A stretch of 53,580 bases of DNA. It comes from JAWLHA01 sp041690535. Its GTDB lineage: Bacteria; Pseudomonadota; Gammaproteobacteria; Thiohalomonadales; Thiohalomonadaceae. Location of the stretch: assembly GCA_041690535.1 (NCBI GenBank), contig JAWLHA010000028.1, positions 1 to 53,580 on the forward strand, read 5' to 3'. The notes beneath the pieces are model-generated. The model was not told the origin of the DNA, did not search any database, and saw only the letters and a program-made list of their open reading frames with translations. The translations under genes were made by a program, and so were the position numbers. Of the stretch, positions 1 through 8,068 are shown piece by piece (within the stretch, counting starts at the first letter, position 1; every line of letters begins with the position of its first letter).

Positions 1-1
1 C

Positions 2-188
2 CTAGAGCACCGAACAGATAAATCCGACGCGCCCAACATGTAGGGTGGATAAGCGCAGCGCATCCACCAATTCGACGCCGCACGGTGGATGCGCTGCGCT
101 TATCCACCCTCGGTTCGCTGCCCCCGCCACCTGCGGCGCAATTTGGCTGCGATTGGCGATCTTTCCGTTTACCTGTTCGGTGCTCTAG
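2..188. repeat. R2 inverted-repeat element, full copy
   Basis: The ends are inverted copies of CTAGAGCACCGAACAG, each beginning with CTAG, which could be a 4-bp target duplication. Inside is a perfect palindrome with 27-bp arms at 42-68 and 84-110 and a 15-nt loop; it contains GGTGGATAAGCGCAGCG. No reading frame or transposase is present, so it looks like a MITE. It ends 20 bp before the xseB ribosome binding site. Related copies lie at 27056, 28717, 31910, 47085 and 53422. Confidence 0.85.
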
Positions 189-220
189 GGTACCGTACCG
201 CGCCAAACGAGGAGGATGTC

Positions 221-475
221 GTGGCCAAGAAACCGCAAAATTCAGCTGACGGGCAGTTCGATTTCGAGAAGGCCCTCAAGGAACTCGAAGGCCTGGTTGA
301 AGCCATGGAGCACGGCGATCTTTCCCTGGAGCAATCCCTGAAGGATTTCGAGCGCGGCATCGAGCTGACCCGTGCCTGCCAGAAGGCCCTGGAAGGTGCG
401 GAGCAGAAAGTCCGTATATTAATGGAGAGGGACGGCGGTGAACTCCTCGTTCCGTTCGAGCCTGAAGAGGACTGA
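221..475 (+). CDS. xseB: Exodeoxyribonuclease VII small subunit
   Basis: An 84-residue protein of the XseB family, the small subunit that joins XseA to make the single-strand exonuclease VII. The sequence shows the family core: FDFEKALKELEGLVE, then EHGDLSLEQSLKDFERGI, and an acidic tail. The GTG at 221 is chosen because GAGGAGG lies just upstream and the family begins with a short charged segment; an upstream in-frame ATG at 89 falls inside the R2 repeat and would add repeat-encoded residues. It is followed 3 nt later by ispA, the usual xseB-ispA-dxs order, so the three genes are probably co-transcribed. Confidence 0.93.
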   Translation: MAKKPQNSADGQFDFEKALKELEGLVEAMEHGDLSLEQSLKDFERGIELTRACQKALEGAEQKVRILMERDGGELLVPFEPEED

Positions 476-478
476 ACG

Positions 479-1369
479 ATGGAGCTGCGTGAGTTGCTGC
501 GGACCTACCAGAGTCGGGCGGAAGGCGCGTTGGAGTGCCGATTGCCTGGCGTGGAGGCTGCCCCTGCGCGGCTGCACACCGCAATGCGGTATGCCAGCCT
601 GGGAGGGGGCAAGCGGGTGCGGCCGGTCCTGGTCTACGCCGCCGGTACAGCACTGGGCGCCCCGCTGGAGAGTCTCGATGCCCCAGCTTGCGCCGTTGAA
701 TTGATTCACGCCTACTCACTCGTCCATGATGACCTCCCCGCCATGGATGATGACGACCTGCGCCGGGGCAAGCCGACCTGCCACAAGGCCTTCGACGAGG
801 CGACAGCCATCCTGGTGGGCGATGGGCTCCAGGCACTCGCGTTCGAACTGCTGGCTTCCGACCGCACCATGAACATCGGCGCGGAGCGCCGATTGGCGAT
901 GATTGCCGAACTGGCCCGGGCCAGTGGTTCGTTTGGCATGGTGGGTGGACAGGCCATCGATATCGGGGCCACCGGCAAGCAGCTCTCCCTGCAGGAGCTC
1001 GAAGGGATGCATCGGTTCAAGACAGGCGCGCTCATCTGCGCCAGTGTGCGGTTGGGCGCGCTGAGTGCACCCAATGCCACTGAGGTACAGCTTGGCCGCC
1101 TGGAGAAGTATGCCCAGGCCATCGGGCTTGCCTTTCAGATCCGCGACGATATCCTCGATGTGGAGGCGGATACGGCGACCCTGGGCAAGCCGCAGGGGTC
1201 GGACCAATCCCGCAACAAACCCACCTACACTTCCCTGCTGGGACTCGAAGGGGCGAAGCGCAAAGCGCTGGAACTCCATCAAGCGGCCCTGGACGCCCTC
1301 GCCCCATTCGGCCAGGCCGGGGAACCCCTTCGCCAGATCTCGGCCTATATCGTCGAACGCGCCCATTGA
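479..1369 (+). CDS. ispA: Farnesyl diphosphate synthase (geranyltranstransferase)
   Basis: A 296-residue short-chain trans-prenyl transferase that condenses IPP with DMAPP and GPP to give FPP for quinones, undecaprenyl and hopanoid or carotenoid lipids. Both aspartate-rich motifs are present: DDLPAMDDDDLRRGKPT around residue 82 and FQIRDDILD around residue 220. The GGGKRVRP motif that binds IPP lies near residue 42. The length is normal for IspA. The start at 479 is 3 nt after the xseB stop, which suggests translational coupling. A 75-bp R1 repeat separates it from dxs, the enzyme that begins the pathway feeding it. Confidence 0.96.
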   Translation: MELRELLRTYQSRAEGALECRLPGVEAAPARLHTAMRYASLGGGKRVRPVLVYAAGTALGAPLESLDAPACAVELIHAYSLVHDDLPAMDDDDLRRGKPTCHKAFDEATAILVGDGLQALAFELLASDRTMNIGAERRLAMIAELARASGSFGMVGGQAIDIGATGKQLSLQELEGMHRFKTGALICASVRLGALSAPNATEVQLGRLEKYAQAIGLAFQIRDDILDVEADTATLGKPQGSDQSRNKPTYTSLLGLEGAKRKALELHQAALDALAPFGQAGEPLRQISAYIVERAH

Positions 1370-1407
1370 ACGCGCCGCCGTGGCGTGGCTCCCCTGCCCC
1401 GGTAGGC

Positions 1408-1482
1408 CAGGGTAAACGCATACTTACGTCACGGCCGTGCTGTGAGCGATGTAAGTCCTTGGGTAAGTATGCGTTTACCCTG
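1408..1482. repeat. R1 inverted-repeat element, 75-bp mini form
   Basis: It begins CAGGGTAAACGCATACTTAC and ends with the inverse. The central part, GAGCGATGTAAGTCCTTG, joins directly to GGGTAAGTATG. It is flanked by perfect 10-bp direct repeats CCCGGTAGGC at 1398-1407 and 1483-1492, which read as a target-site duplication. The element can fold into a hairpin in the ispA-dxs message. Confidence 0.9.
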
Positions 1483-1560
1483 CCCGGTAGGCGATAGGCC
1501 TTGCAAGTGCATGGCCGGGGCCTCATTATTAGCGGTTTTTCCGATTTCGAAATCGAGCCG

Positions 1561-3468
1561 ATGCCCAACCAGAGCTCCTACCCTCTTCTGGAAACCATCG
1601 ATAGCCCCGAACAGCTCCGGGCCATGACGCCCGCGCAGCTCAGAGCGCTGGCGCACGAGTTGCGGGGATTCATGGTCAAATCGGTAGGACGCACCGGCGG
1701 GCACCTGGCGGCCGGGCTTGGCACGATCGAGCTCACCATCGCCCTCCACTACGTCTTCAACACCCCTGGTGACAGATTGGTGTGGGATGTGGGACATCAG
1801 AGCTACCCTCACAAGATCCTGACCGGGCGTCGCGACCGGATGCCCAGCCTGCGCCAACGCCACGGGCTGGCCGGGTTTCCCCGCCGGGAAGAGAGCCCTT
1901 ACGATGCCTTCGGCACCGGCCACTCCAGCACCTCGGTGAGTGCGGCACTGGGCATGGCCGTCGCAGCCCGGCAGCGAGGGGACGACCGCCATGTGGTCGC
2001 GGTGATCGGTGATGGCGCCATGTCTGCGGGGATGGCTTTCGAGGCGCTCAACCACGCCGGCGATCTCGACGCCAACCTGCTCGTGGTCCTGAACGACAAC
2101 GAGATGTCGATCTCCCCCAACGTGGGTGGCCTCTCCAACTACCTGGCCCGGGTCCTGTCGGGAAGGGTCTACACCACGGTGCGCGAGGGCGGGAAGCAGG
2201 TGCTCAAAAAGACCATGCCCTCGCCCGTCATTGAGTTGGCCCGCCGTGCCGAAGAGCACGTCAAGGGGATGGTGGTGCCCGGCACGCTCTTCGAAGAGCT
2301 CGGATTCAACTACATCGGCCCCATCGACGGGCACGATATCGAGACCCTCATCAAGACTCTCAAGAACCTGCGGGGCCTCAGAGGGCCGCAATTTCTTCAC
2401 ATCGTTACCAAAAAGGGCAAAGGCTACTCCCCGGCAGAGCAGAACCCCTGTGCCTACCACGGGGTTTCGGCCTTCGATCCGGAGACCGGCGAGATGCTCG
2501 GAAAGGGCGCCGGCCCCACCTACACCCAGATCTTCGGCCAGTGGCTCTGCGACATGGCCGAACAGGATGATCGGCTGGTGGGTATCACCCCCGCGATGCG
2601 CGAGGGATCAGGACTGGTGGAGTTCTCCGAGCGCTTTCCCCGGCGCTACTTCGACGTGGGGATCGCGGAGCAACATGCGGTTACCTTCGCCGCCGGCATG
2701 GCGTGCGAAGGGCTCAAGCCGGTAGTGGCCATCTACTCGACATTCCTGCAGCGGGCCTATGACCAGCTGATTCACGATGTCGCCCTGCAGCGTCTGCCTG
2801 TGCTGTTCGCCATCGACCGGGCCGGTATCGTCGGGCCCGACGGCCCGACCCATGCCGGGACGTTCGACTTGAGCTTCCTGCGGTGCATCCCCGAAATGCT
2901 CATCATGGCCCCGGCCAACGAAAACGAGTGCCGTCAGATGTTGACCACCGGTTATCTCCACGACGGGCCTGCAGCGGTGCGCTACCCCCGGGGCACTGGA
3001 CCGGGGGTCCCGGCCGAAGCCTCCCTGACGCCCCTGCCCGTGGGCCGGGCAGAGATTCGCCGCGAGGGCGACGGCCAAGTGGCGCTGCTGGCATTCGGCA
3101 GCATGGTCGGCATTGCCGAACAGGCGGGAGCCGCCCTCGGCGCCACGGTGGTGAACATGCGGTTTATCAAACCCCTCGATGAAGCGTTGATCCTGCAACT
3201 GGCGGCACGCCACCGCCTGCTGGTGACCATCGAGGAGAATGCCGTCTCCGGGGGCGCCGGAAGCGGCGTCGACGAGCTGTTGCGGGCTAACGGGCTAACT
3301 ATCCCCGTGCTCCATCTTGGAATTCCCGACGAGTTCGTGGAACAGGGCGGGCGGGAAGAGCTGCTGGATGCCTGCGGTCTGAATGCGGATGGTATAATCC
3401 TTGCCGTCAACCAGCGCCTTGCGCCAGCAGACTTGTCAGACGACCACGAGTCGCGTAAATTCTTATAG
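1561..3468 (+). CDS. dxs: 1-deoxy-D-xylulose-5-phosphate synthase
   Basis: A 635-residue thiamine-diphosphate enzyme that makes DXP from pyruvate and glyceraldehyde-3-phosphate, the first step of the MEP isoprenoid pathway (and a source for thiamine and pyridoxal). Visible features are the N-terminal TPP domain with GDGAMSAGMAFEALNHAG and the downstream LNDNEMSIS, the transketolase-like middle domain with the catalytic Glu in VGIAEQHAVTFAAGMA, and the C-terminal domain. ATG 1561 is chosen because it matches the family N terminus; the frame stays open upstream to a TTG at 1501, but those residues do not look conserved. It follows ispA, separated by an R1 mini element. Confidence 0.95.
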   Translation: MPNQSSYPLLETIDSPEQLRAMTPAQLRALAHELRGFMVKSVGRTGGHLAAGLGTIELTIALHYVFNTPGDRLVWDVGHQSYPHKILTGRRDRMPSLRQRHGLAGFPRREESPYDAFGTGHSSTSVSAALGMAVAARQRGDDRHVVAVIGDGAMSAGMAFEALNHAGDLDANLLVVLNDNEMSISPNVGGLSNYLARVLSGRVYTTVREGGKQVLKKTMPSPVIELARRAEEHVKGMVVPGTLFEELGFNYIGPIDGHDIETLIKTLKNLRGLRGPQFLHIVTKKGKGYSPAEQNPCAYHGVSAFDPETGEMLGKGAGPTYTQIFGQWLCDMAEQDDRLVGITPAMREGSGLVEFSERFPRRYFDVGIAEQHAVTFAAGMACEGLKPVVAIYSTFLQRAYDQLIHDVALQRLPVLFAIDRAGIVGPDGPTHAGTFDLSFLRCIPEMLIMAPANENECRQMLTTGYLHDGPAAVRYPRGTGPGVPAEASLTPLPVGRAEIRREGDGQVALLAFGSMVGIAEQAGAALGATVVNMRFIKPLDEALILQLAARHRLLVTIEENAVSGGAGSGVDELLRANGLTIPVLHLGIPDEFVEQGGREELLDACGLNADGIILAVNQRLAPADLSDDHESRKFL

Positions 3469-3484
3469 AAACACTCAACTATAA

Positions 3485-3868
3485 ATGGCTGCCCGATATA
3501 CACTTAAGGTCGTCACCGACTTTGCCGCTGCCCATTCATTGCGCGACTACCCGGGGGATTGCCGCCGGCTCCACGGCCACAACTGGAAGGTCGAGGTCGA
3601 GGTCTCGGCGAGGCAGTTGGATGAGCTGGGCATGGTGGTGGACTTCAAGGCGATAAAGCAGGCCACCCGCAAGGTCACCGATGAACTCGATCATCGTTAC
3701 CTGAACGAGGTTCCGCCATTCGATCGCCTCAACCCGACGGCGGAGAACATGGCCGCCCATATTTACCGCCGACTGGCGGAAGAGCTGAATGCGCCGGGCG
3801 TGCAGGTCCATGCGGTGACCCTGTGGGAGACCGAACGGGCCTGTGTGCGCTATACCGAGGAATTGTGA
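3485..3868 (+). CDS. queD: 6-carboxy-5,6,7,8-tetrahydropterin synthase (QueD)
   Basis: A 127-residue protein of the PTPS/QueD family. QueD converts 7,8-dihydroneopterin triphosphate to carboxytetrahydropterin in preQ0/queuosine synthesis. Zinc-binding histidines are visible in FAAAHSL (near residue 18) and LHGHN (near residues 32-34), with the catalytic Cys four residues before HGH (DCRRLHGH). The conserved LDHRYLNE segment and the Glu in the C-terminal WETERA are also present. The next gene, folE2, starts 2 nt downstream and would supply its substrate precursor, so the pair is an operon; queE and queC lie about 28 kb away. Confidence 0.9.
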   Translation: MAARYTLKVVTDFAAAHSLRDYPGDCRRLHGHNWKVEVEVSARQLDELGMVVDFKAIKQATRKVTDELDHRYLNEVPPFDRLNPTAENMAAHIYRRLAEELNAPGVQVHAVTLWETERACVRYTEEL

Positions 3869-3870
3869 GA

Positions 3871-4668
3871 ATGACGCAGAATTGCGAAATCGCCGACGTT
3901 CAGAGTAGTGAGGATACCCGCCGAATTGCCATCAACAAGGTGGGCATCAAAGACATCCGCCATCCCGTCCGTATAGCGGACCGCAGCGGCGGTGAACAGC
4001 ACACCATCGCGTCATTCAACATGTACGTGAATTTGCCCCATAACTTCAAGGGCACGCACATGTCACGCTTCGTGGAGATCCTGAACCGCCATGAGCGGGA
4101 GATCTCGGTGAAGTCGTTCAAGGATATGCTGCGCGAGATGACCCACGCGCTCGAGGCCCAGTCTGGCCATATCGAAATGGCGTTCCCCTATTTCGTCAAC
4201 AAAAAGGCTCCGATCTCCGGCGTCGAAAGCCTCATGGACTACGACGTGACCTTCATCGGAGAGTTGGCCGACGGGGTCCCGCACATGACCGTCAAAGTGG
4301 TCGTGCCGGTCACCAGTCTTTGTCCCTGCTCGAAAAAGATTGCGGATCGCGGCGCACACAACCAGCGTTCCCATGTGACCGTTGCAGTGCGCACGCGAGG
4401 CTTTGTCTGGATTGAGGACATCATCGATCTGGTGGAAAAGGAGGCGTCCTGCGAGCTGTACGGCCTGCTCAAGCGTCCGGACGAGAAACACGTCACCGAA
4501 CGGGCGTATGACAATCCCAAATTTGTGGAAGACATGGTGCGGGACGTGGCGGTTCGCCTTAACGCCGACGAGCGTATTCAGGCCTACGTGGTCGAGTCGG
4601 AGAACTTCGAGTCCATTCACAACCATTCGGCTTACGCCTTGATCGAGCGGAGCAACGACGCCGACTGA
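3871..4668 (+). CDS. folE2: GTP cyclohydrolase I type B (FolE2)
   Basis: A 265-residue GTP cyclohydrolase of the FolE2 (GCYH-IB, COG1469) family, making dihydroneopterin triphosphate for folate and queuosine. Recognised from SFNMYVNLPHNFKGTHMSRF, the metal-ligand Cys in TSLCPCSKKI near residue 150, and the C-terminal ENFESIHNHSAYA. ATG 3871 is 2 nt after the queD stop; a longer frame from 3823 would overlap queD and lacks family similarity. FolE2 enzymes are known to tolerate metals other than zinc and are often used under zinc limitation, but no Zur-like site is evident here. Confidence 0.93.
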   Translation: MTQNCEIADVQSSEDTRRIAINKVGIKDIRHPVRIADRSGGEQHTIASFNMYVNLPHNFKGTHMSRFVEILNRHEREISVKSFKDMLREMTHALEAQSGHIEMAFPYFVNKKAPISGVESLMDYDVTFIGELADGVPHMTVKVVVPVTSLCPCSKKIADRGAHNQRSHVTVAVRTRGFVWIEDIIDLVEKEASCELYGLLKRPDEKHVTERAYDNPKFVEDMVRDVAVRLNADERIQAYVVESENFESIHNHSAYALIERSNDAD

Positions 4669-4827
4669 TCGAACGCACCTCTCGGGCTCAGAGGCGCGAC
4701 TTGGATGAGCATCGGCCCGGTGGGCCGGTGTTTCACTCGACTTCTATTCCTGCAGGTGCATCACTCCCACGCCGGTCGGGGGAGAAACGGATTGCCCGAC
4801 AGGAAAGGGATGACGACTGTAGCGCGC

Positions 4828-5466
4828 TCACTTGGCGCGGATCAGCAAGGCGGCGCCATCACGCTCCAGATCCAGCCGCCCCAGGAACGTCATGCCTAAC
4901 AGGACCTGACTGGGAAATCCTCCCTCCATTACGATGGCATCCACCCCCTGTACCCGAATCGGGCCAATACGGACCTCCTGCAGCCTCACCCGATAGGCCG
5001 ATTCAAGCGAGGAGGCGGTCTCCACCCGCTGACGCAGCCCCTTGCGGTAGTCGATCCCCAAGGCGCGGGCCTGCTGTGCGTTGAGGGTCACCGCCGAAGC
5101 GCCCGTGTCCACGATGAACTGCACCGCCTGACCATTGATCGTCCCTGCCGTCGCAAACAGCCCCCGGCTGTCTTGCCACACCTGCACTGCGGGCTTGTTC
5201 GGCGAGCTGTAGTGCGCTCCGATCCGCTCTTCCAGACCCAGGCGCACCTGCTCCCCGTTGTGGTCTATCAACACACTCTGGCTGTCCGCCGAAATGAGTT
5301 TCACGCCGGATGCCGCATCGCTCTGCCCTGCATGGAGCATCTTTCGGACACCATCGATTTCGATCAGCGCCTTGTCCTTGAACAGCCCAAGGACAGCAAT
5401 GCGCTCGGCAGCGGAACAGGTCCCCAGAGCAAGCAGCAGGATAAGAGCGAAGGGAACGCGGCCCAT
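4828..5466 (-). CDS. Exported retropepsin-like aspartic protease
   Basis: A 212-residue protein with an N-terminal signal peptide (hydrophobic FALILLLALG, then SAAE) and a C-terminal single-domain aspartic protease of the TIGR02281 / clan AA type: FIVDTGASAVTLNAQQA carries the catalytic DTGAS, and a later VLLGMTFLGRLDLE is the typical conserved tail. The substrate is unknown. The ATG at 5466 fits the signal peptide, but an R1 repeat begins five bases upstream, so no normal Shine-Dalgarno precedes it. A second possible start is a GTG at 5547 inside the repeat, preceded by AGAAGG, which would add 27 repeat-encoded residues. Before the insertion the start probably overlapped the pgpA stop. Confidence 0.85.
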   Translation of the reverse strand: MGRVPFALILLLALGTCSAAERIAVLGLFKDKALIEIDGVRKMLHAGQSDAASGVKLISADSQSVLIDHNGEQVRLGLEERIGAHYSSPNKPAVQVWQDSRGLFATAGTINGQAVQFIVDTGASAVTLNAQQARALGIDYRKGLRQRVETASSLESAYRVRLQEVRIGPIRVQGVDAIVMEGGFPSQVLLGMTFLGRLDLERDGAALLIRAK

Positions 5467-5470
5467 CAGG

Positions 5471-5615
5471 CAGGGTAAACGCAAACTTGCCCAAGAGCGA
5501 TGTAAGTCCTTGAAAGCAGGTCGTCGAACGTACAGGGATGTATTCACAGCGTACCTTCTTTCAAGGACTTACATCGCTCCCAGCACGGCCACGACGTGAG
5601 TATGCGTTTACCCTG
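5471..5615. repeat. R1 element, internally shortened copy
   Basis: A 145-bp copy with the R1 ends and the GAGCGATGTAAGTCCTTG stem, lacking about 20 bp of the centre (the CGGCCGCATGGACGCGGCCG part). Left flank GCCCATCAGG (5461-5470) and right flank GCCCATCCATCAGG (5616-5629) are the duplicated target, with a 4-bp repeat added on the right. It lies between the pgpA stop and the start of the aspartic protease. Confidence 0.88.
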
Positions 5616-5624
5616 GCCCATCCA

Positions 5625-6125
5625 TCAGGCCACCCACTGGAATCCTGCGGCCACTCCCTGCAACAGGAGCCAGGCAAAAGCTGCGGCCAGGAGATCGTCC
5701 AGCATGATGCCAAAGCCTCCGGTCACACGCCTGTCCACCCAGCGGATGGGCCAAGGTTTAAGCACGTCAAAAAAGCGGAACAGAATGAATCCAAGCAGGA
5801 TCCATCCCCAGCCGGCCGGTGCGGCCACCATGGTGACGAGATACCCTACCACTTCGTCCCAGACAATGGCCGGATGGTCGTGCACCCCCATGGCGCGGGC
5901 ACATCGATCACACAACCAAATGCCCCCCAAAAAGAGAATGGCCATGGTGATCAGGTACGCCCCAATGCTCAGAGGCTGCAGGAGCAGGTAGAAGGGAACG
6001 GCCACGGCAGTCCCGAAGGTGCCCGGCGCCTTTGGCAGATAGCCGCTCCCAAATCCGAGGGCAGCGAAACAGGCGGGGTTCCGCCATAGACCTTTGGGGA
6101 TGGCAAACGCGGATGGAGGGCTCAT
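5625..6125 (-). CDS. pgpA: Phosphatidylglycerophosphatase A
   Basis: A 166-residue membrane phosphatase that dephosphorylates phosphatidylglycerophosphate to phosphatidylglycerol. The family motifs GFGSGYLPKAPGTFGT near residue 25 and DEVVGYLVTM near residue 90 are present, followed by FRFFDVLKPWPIRWVD and GGFGIMLDDLLAA; three to four hydrophobic segments are visible. Its ATG overlaps the thiL stop (ATGA, 6122-6125), so it is translationally coupled to thiL in the usual nusB-thiL-pgpA order. The stop codon lies in the duplicated target of the adjoining R1 insertion. Confidence 0.93.
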   Translation of the reverse strand: MSPPSAFAIPKGLWRNPACFAALGFGSGYLPKAPGTFGTAVAVPFYLLLQPLSIGAYLITMAILFLGGIWLCDRCARAMGVHDHPAIVWDEVVGYLVTMVAAPAGWGWILLGFILFRFFDVLKPWPIRWVDRRVTGGFGIMLDDLLAAAFAWLLLQGVAAGFQWVA

Positions 6126-7093
6126 GATTGCTGGAAGTGGTCGAAACCTGTCCGTTCGGTGGAAAACGGGCTGCCGTCGCTCCGGACCAGGCGCAAGCCC
6201 ACGTCACGCTCTATCTCCCCGACGCAGGTCACGGCCACCCCCGCTTCGGCCGCAGCGGCCATCAGGCGCGCCTCTTCGCCCGCGGCGACCGTGAAGCACA
6301 ATTCGTAATCATCCCCCGCGCCAAGAGCCAACTCCAACTGCCCCTGTTCCGGGAGGAACGCACGCAAGGCTTGCGAACGGGGAAGCGTATCCACCTCGAC
6401 CCGCGCCCCCACTCCACTGGCCGCAAGGATGTGGCCAAGGTCGGAGCGCAGGCCGTCCGAGACATCGATGGCTGCCGTCGCAAGGCCCCGTAGCAGGATG
6501 CCGAGCCCTACCCGCGGCTCAGGCCGGTCAAGGCGGTGGCGAAGCGCATCCCCACGGCGGTCGTCCCATGCGGTCTGCCGCAAGGCCAGCGCAAGCCCCG
6601 CACCGGCATCTCCCAGCGTCCCGCTCACATAGATGCGATCGCCGATGCGCGCCCCGCTCCGTAGCAAGGCGCCGTCTCTCGGTACCAATCCACTGATCTG
6701 CACCGTGATCGTGAGAGGCCCCCTGACCGTGTCCCCCCCCACCAGCGCGATCCCGAAGCGCCCGGCCAAACCCAGTAGTCCCCGGGAGAAGCCCTTGAGG
6801 AACGCGGGGTCCTCCTCAGGAAGGCTCAGTGAGAGGGTAGCCCACACGGGCTCCGCCCCCATGGCCGCCATGTCGCTGAGGTTCACCGCCAGGGCCTTGT
6901 GGCCAATGGCCTCGGGGGTAGTATCCCGCGGGAAGTGGACCCCGGCCACGAGGGTGTCCACGGCCAAGGCGAGGTCCATCCCCTCTGGTACACGCACGAC
7001 GGCCGCATCATCGCCGATGCCCACCCGAACGTCGCCGCGGCTGGGCCCCTGCTCGGCAAAGTAGCGTTGAATGATGCCGAATTCGCCGAGCAT
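6122..7093 (-). CDS. thiL: Thiamine-monophosphate kinase
   Basis: A 323-residue ATP-dependent kinase that phosphorylates thiamine monophosphate to the active cofactor TPP. Family signatures: GIGDDAAV near residue 26, the metal-binding VGGDTVRGP near 118, AIDVSDGLRSDLGHI near 210 and GAGDDYELCF near 260. Length is typical. It follows nusB by 10 nt and overlaps pgpA by 4 nt, so it belongs to the rib-nusB-thiL-pgpA operon. Confidence 0.96.
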   Translation of the reverse strand: MLGEFGIIQRYFAEQGPSRGDVRVGIGDDAAVVRVPEGMDLALAVDTLVAGVHFPRDTTPEAIGHKALAVNLSDMAAMGAEPVWATLSLSLPEEDPAFLKGFSRGLLGLAGRFGIALVGGDTVRGPLTITVQISGLVPRDGALLRSGARIGDRIYVSGTLGDAGAGLALALRQTAWDDRRGDALRHRLDRPEPRVGLGILLRGLATAAIDVSDGLRSDLGHILAASGVGARVEVDTLPRSQALRAFLPEQGQLELALGAGDDYELCFTVAAGEEARLMAAAAEAGVAVTCVGEIERDVGLRLVRSDGSPFSTERTGFDHFQQS

Positions 7094-7103
7094 TCCAATA
7101 GGC

Positions 7104-7532
7104 TCAGGAGCGGGCCTTCACCTCGGCCACCCGAAGCTTCTGGGCCGCCTTGTCGAGAATGCTGTTCACGTACTTGTGCCCCTGCTCGGCCCCGAACGTC
7201 TTGGCCAGCTCCACTGCCTCATTGATGACCACGCGATAGGGGATGTCGGGGCGCTGCATCAACTCGTAGGCACCCAGCCGGAGTATGGCCCGCTCCACCG
7301 GGTCCACCTGCTCCAGCGTGCGGTCGAGAAACGGCCCGATCTGCTGATCCAGCTCCTGCACCCGGCCGGCGACACCGTGCAGCAATTCATGGAAATAGGT
7401 CCCATCGACGTTGCTCATGTCCTGTTCGGACACGAACTGGTCTTCTATCTCCCTTGGGCTCTGATCCGTGAGCTGCCACTGATAGAGGGCCTGGGTGGCT
7501 CTTTCTCTGGCCCTATGACGCGCACGGCTCAT
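7104..7532 (-). CDS. nusB: Transcription antitermination factor NusB
   Basis: A 142-residue all-helical RNA-binding protein that, with NusE (S10), recognises boxA in rRNA operons and promotes antitermination. Shown by the arginine-rich N terminus (SRARHRARERATQALYQWQ), the VDPVERAILRLGAYEL segment and the C-terminal INEAVELAKTFGAEQGHKYV. Position between ribH and thiL is the conserved gammaproteobacterial arrangement. Confidence 0.96.
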   Translation of the reverse strand: MSRARHRARERATQALYQWQLTDQSPREIEDQFVSEQDMSNVDGTYFHELLHGVAGRVQELDQQIGPFLDRTLEQVDPVERAILRLGAYELMQRPDIPYRVVINEAVELAKTFGAEQGHKYVNSILDKAAQKLRVAEVKARS

Positions 7533-7576
7533 GCCACGTATTCCTCCACGACGAGGTTGGTAAGTTCGGATGCCAT

Positions 7577-8050
7577 TCAGGCCAGCTGAGGCAGCAGGTT
7601 GACCATTTCAATGGCGGAGATCGCTGCTTCAGCCCCCTTGTTGCCTGCCTTGGTCCCGGCCCGCTCGATGGCCTGCTCGATGCTGTCGACAGTCAGCACG
7701 CCGAAGGCCAGGGGGAGATCCTGCTCCATGGAGACCGCGGCCAAGCCCTTGGTGCACTCCGAAGCGACGTACTCGAAATGTGGCGTACCGCCGCGGATCA
7801 CTGCCCCGAGCGCGATGATCGCATCAAAGCCCCCCTTCACGGCAATCCGTTTGGCCGCCAACGGCAACTCGAATGCCCCGGGCACCCAGATGACTTCGAT
7901 ATCTTCCTCACGGGTCCCATGGCGCTTCAAGGTATCGATGGCCCCGGACAGCAGGCTCTCGACGATGAAGCTGTTGAAACGGCTGACGACAATGGCGAAG
8001 CGAGCGCCGCTGACCTGGAGATTGCCGGTGTAAGTCTTGATTTGCGACAT
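7577..8050 (-). CDS. ribH: 6,7-dimethyl-8-ribityllumazine synthase
   Basis: A 157-residue lumazine synthase, the penultimate step of riboflavin synthesis, joining the RibD-branch pyrimidine with dihydroxybutanone phosphate. Conserved substrate-binding segments are visible: VSRFNSFIVESLLSGA, VPGAFELPLAAKR, ALGAVIRGGTPHFEYVA (with the catalytic His) and LAFGVLTVD. It follows ribBX by about 18 nt and precedes nusB by 44 nt. Confidence 0.96.
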   Translation of the reverse strand: MSQIKTYTGNLQVSGARFAIVVSRFNSFIVESLLSGAIDTLKRHGTREEDIEVIWVPGAFELPLAAKRIAVKGGFDAIIALGAVIRGGTPHFEYVASECTKGLAAVSMEQDLPLAFGVLTVDSIEQAIERAGTKAGNKGAEAAISAIEMVNLLPQLA

Positions 8051-8068
8051 CTTTTTTTCCTGTTCTCG

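Noticed and set aside
42..110. DnaA boxes and a replication origin in R2 (TTATCCACC)
   Set aside because: The match is one base off the consensus and occurs because R2 is palindromic; it recurs in every R2 copy and no dnaA, dnaN or gidA gene is near.
89..220. N-terminal extension of XseB by 44 residues
   Set aside because: The extension is encoded by the R2 repeat; the GTG at 221 has a strong ribosome binding site and fits the family.
3469..3484. preQ1 riboswitch before queD
   Set aside because: Only 16 nt separate dxs and queD; no room for an aptamer, and none is seen before queE-queC.
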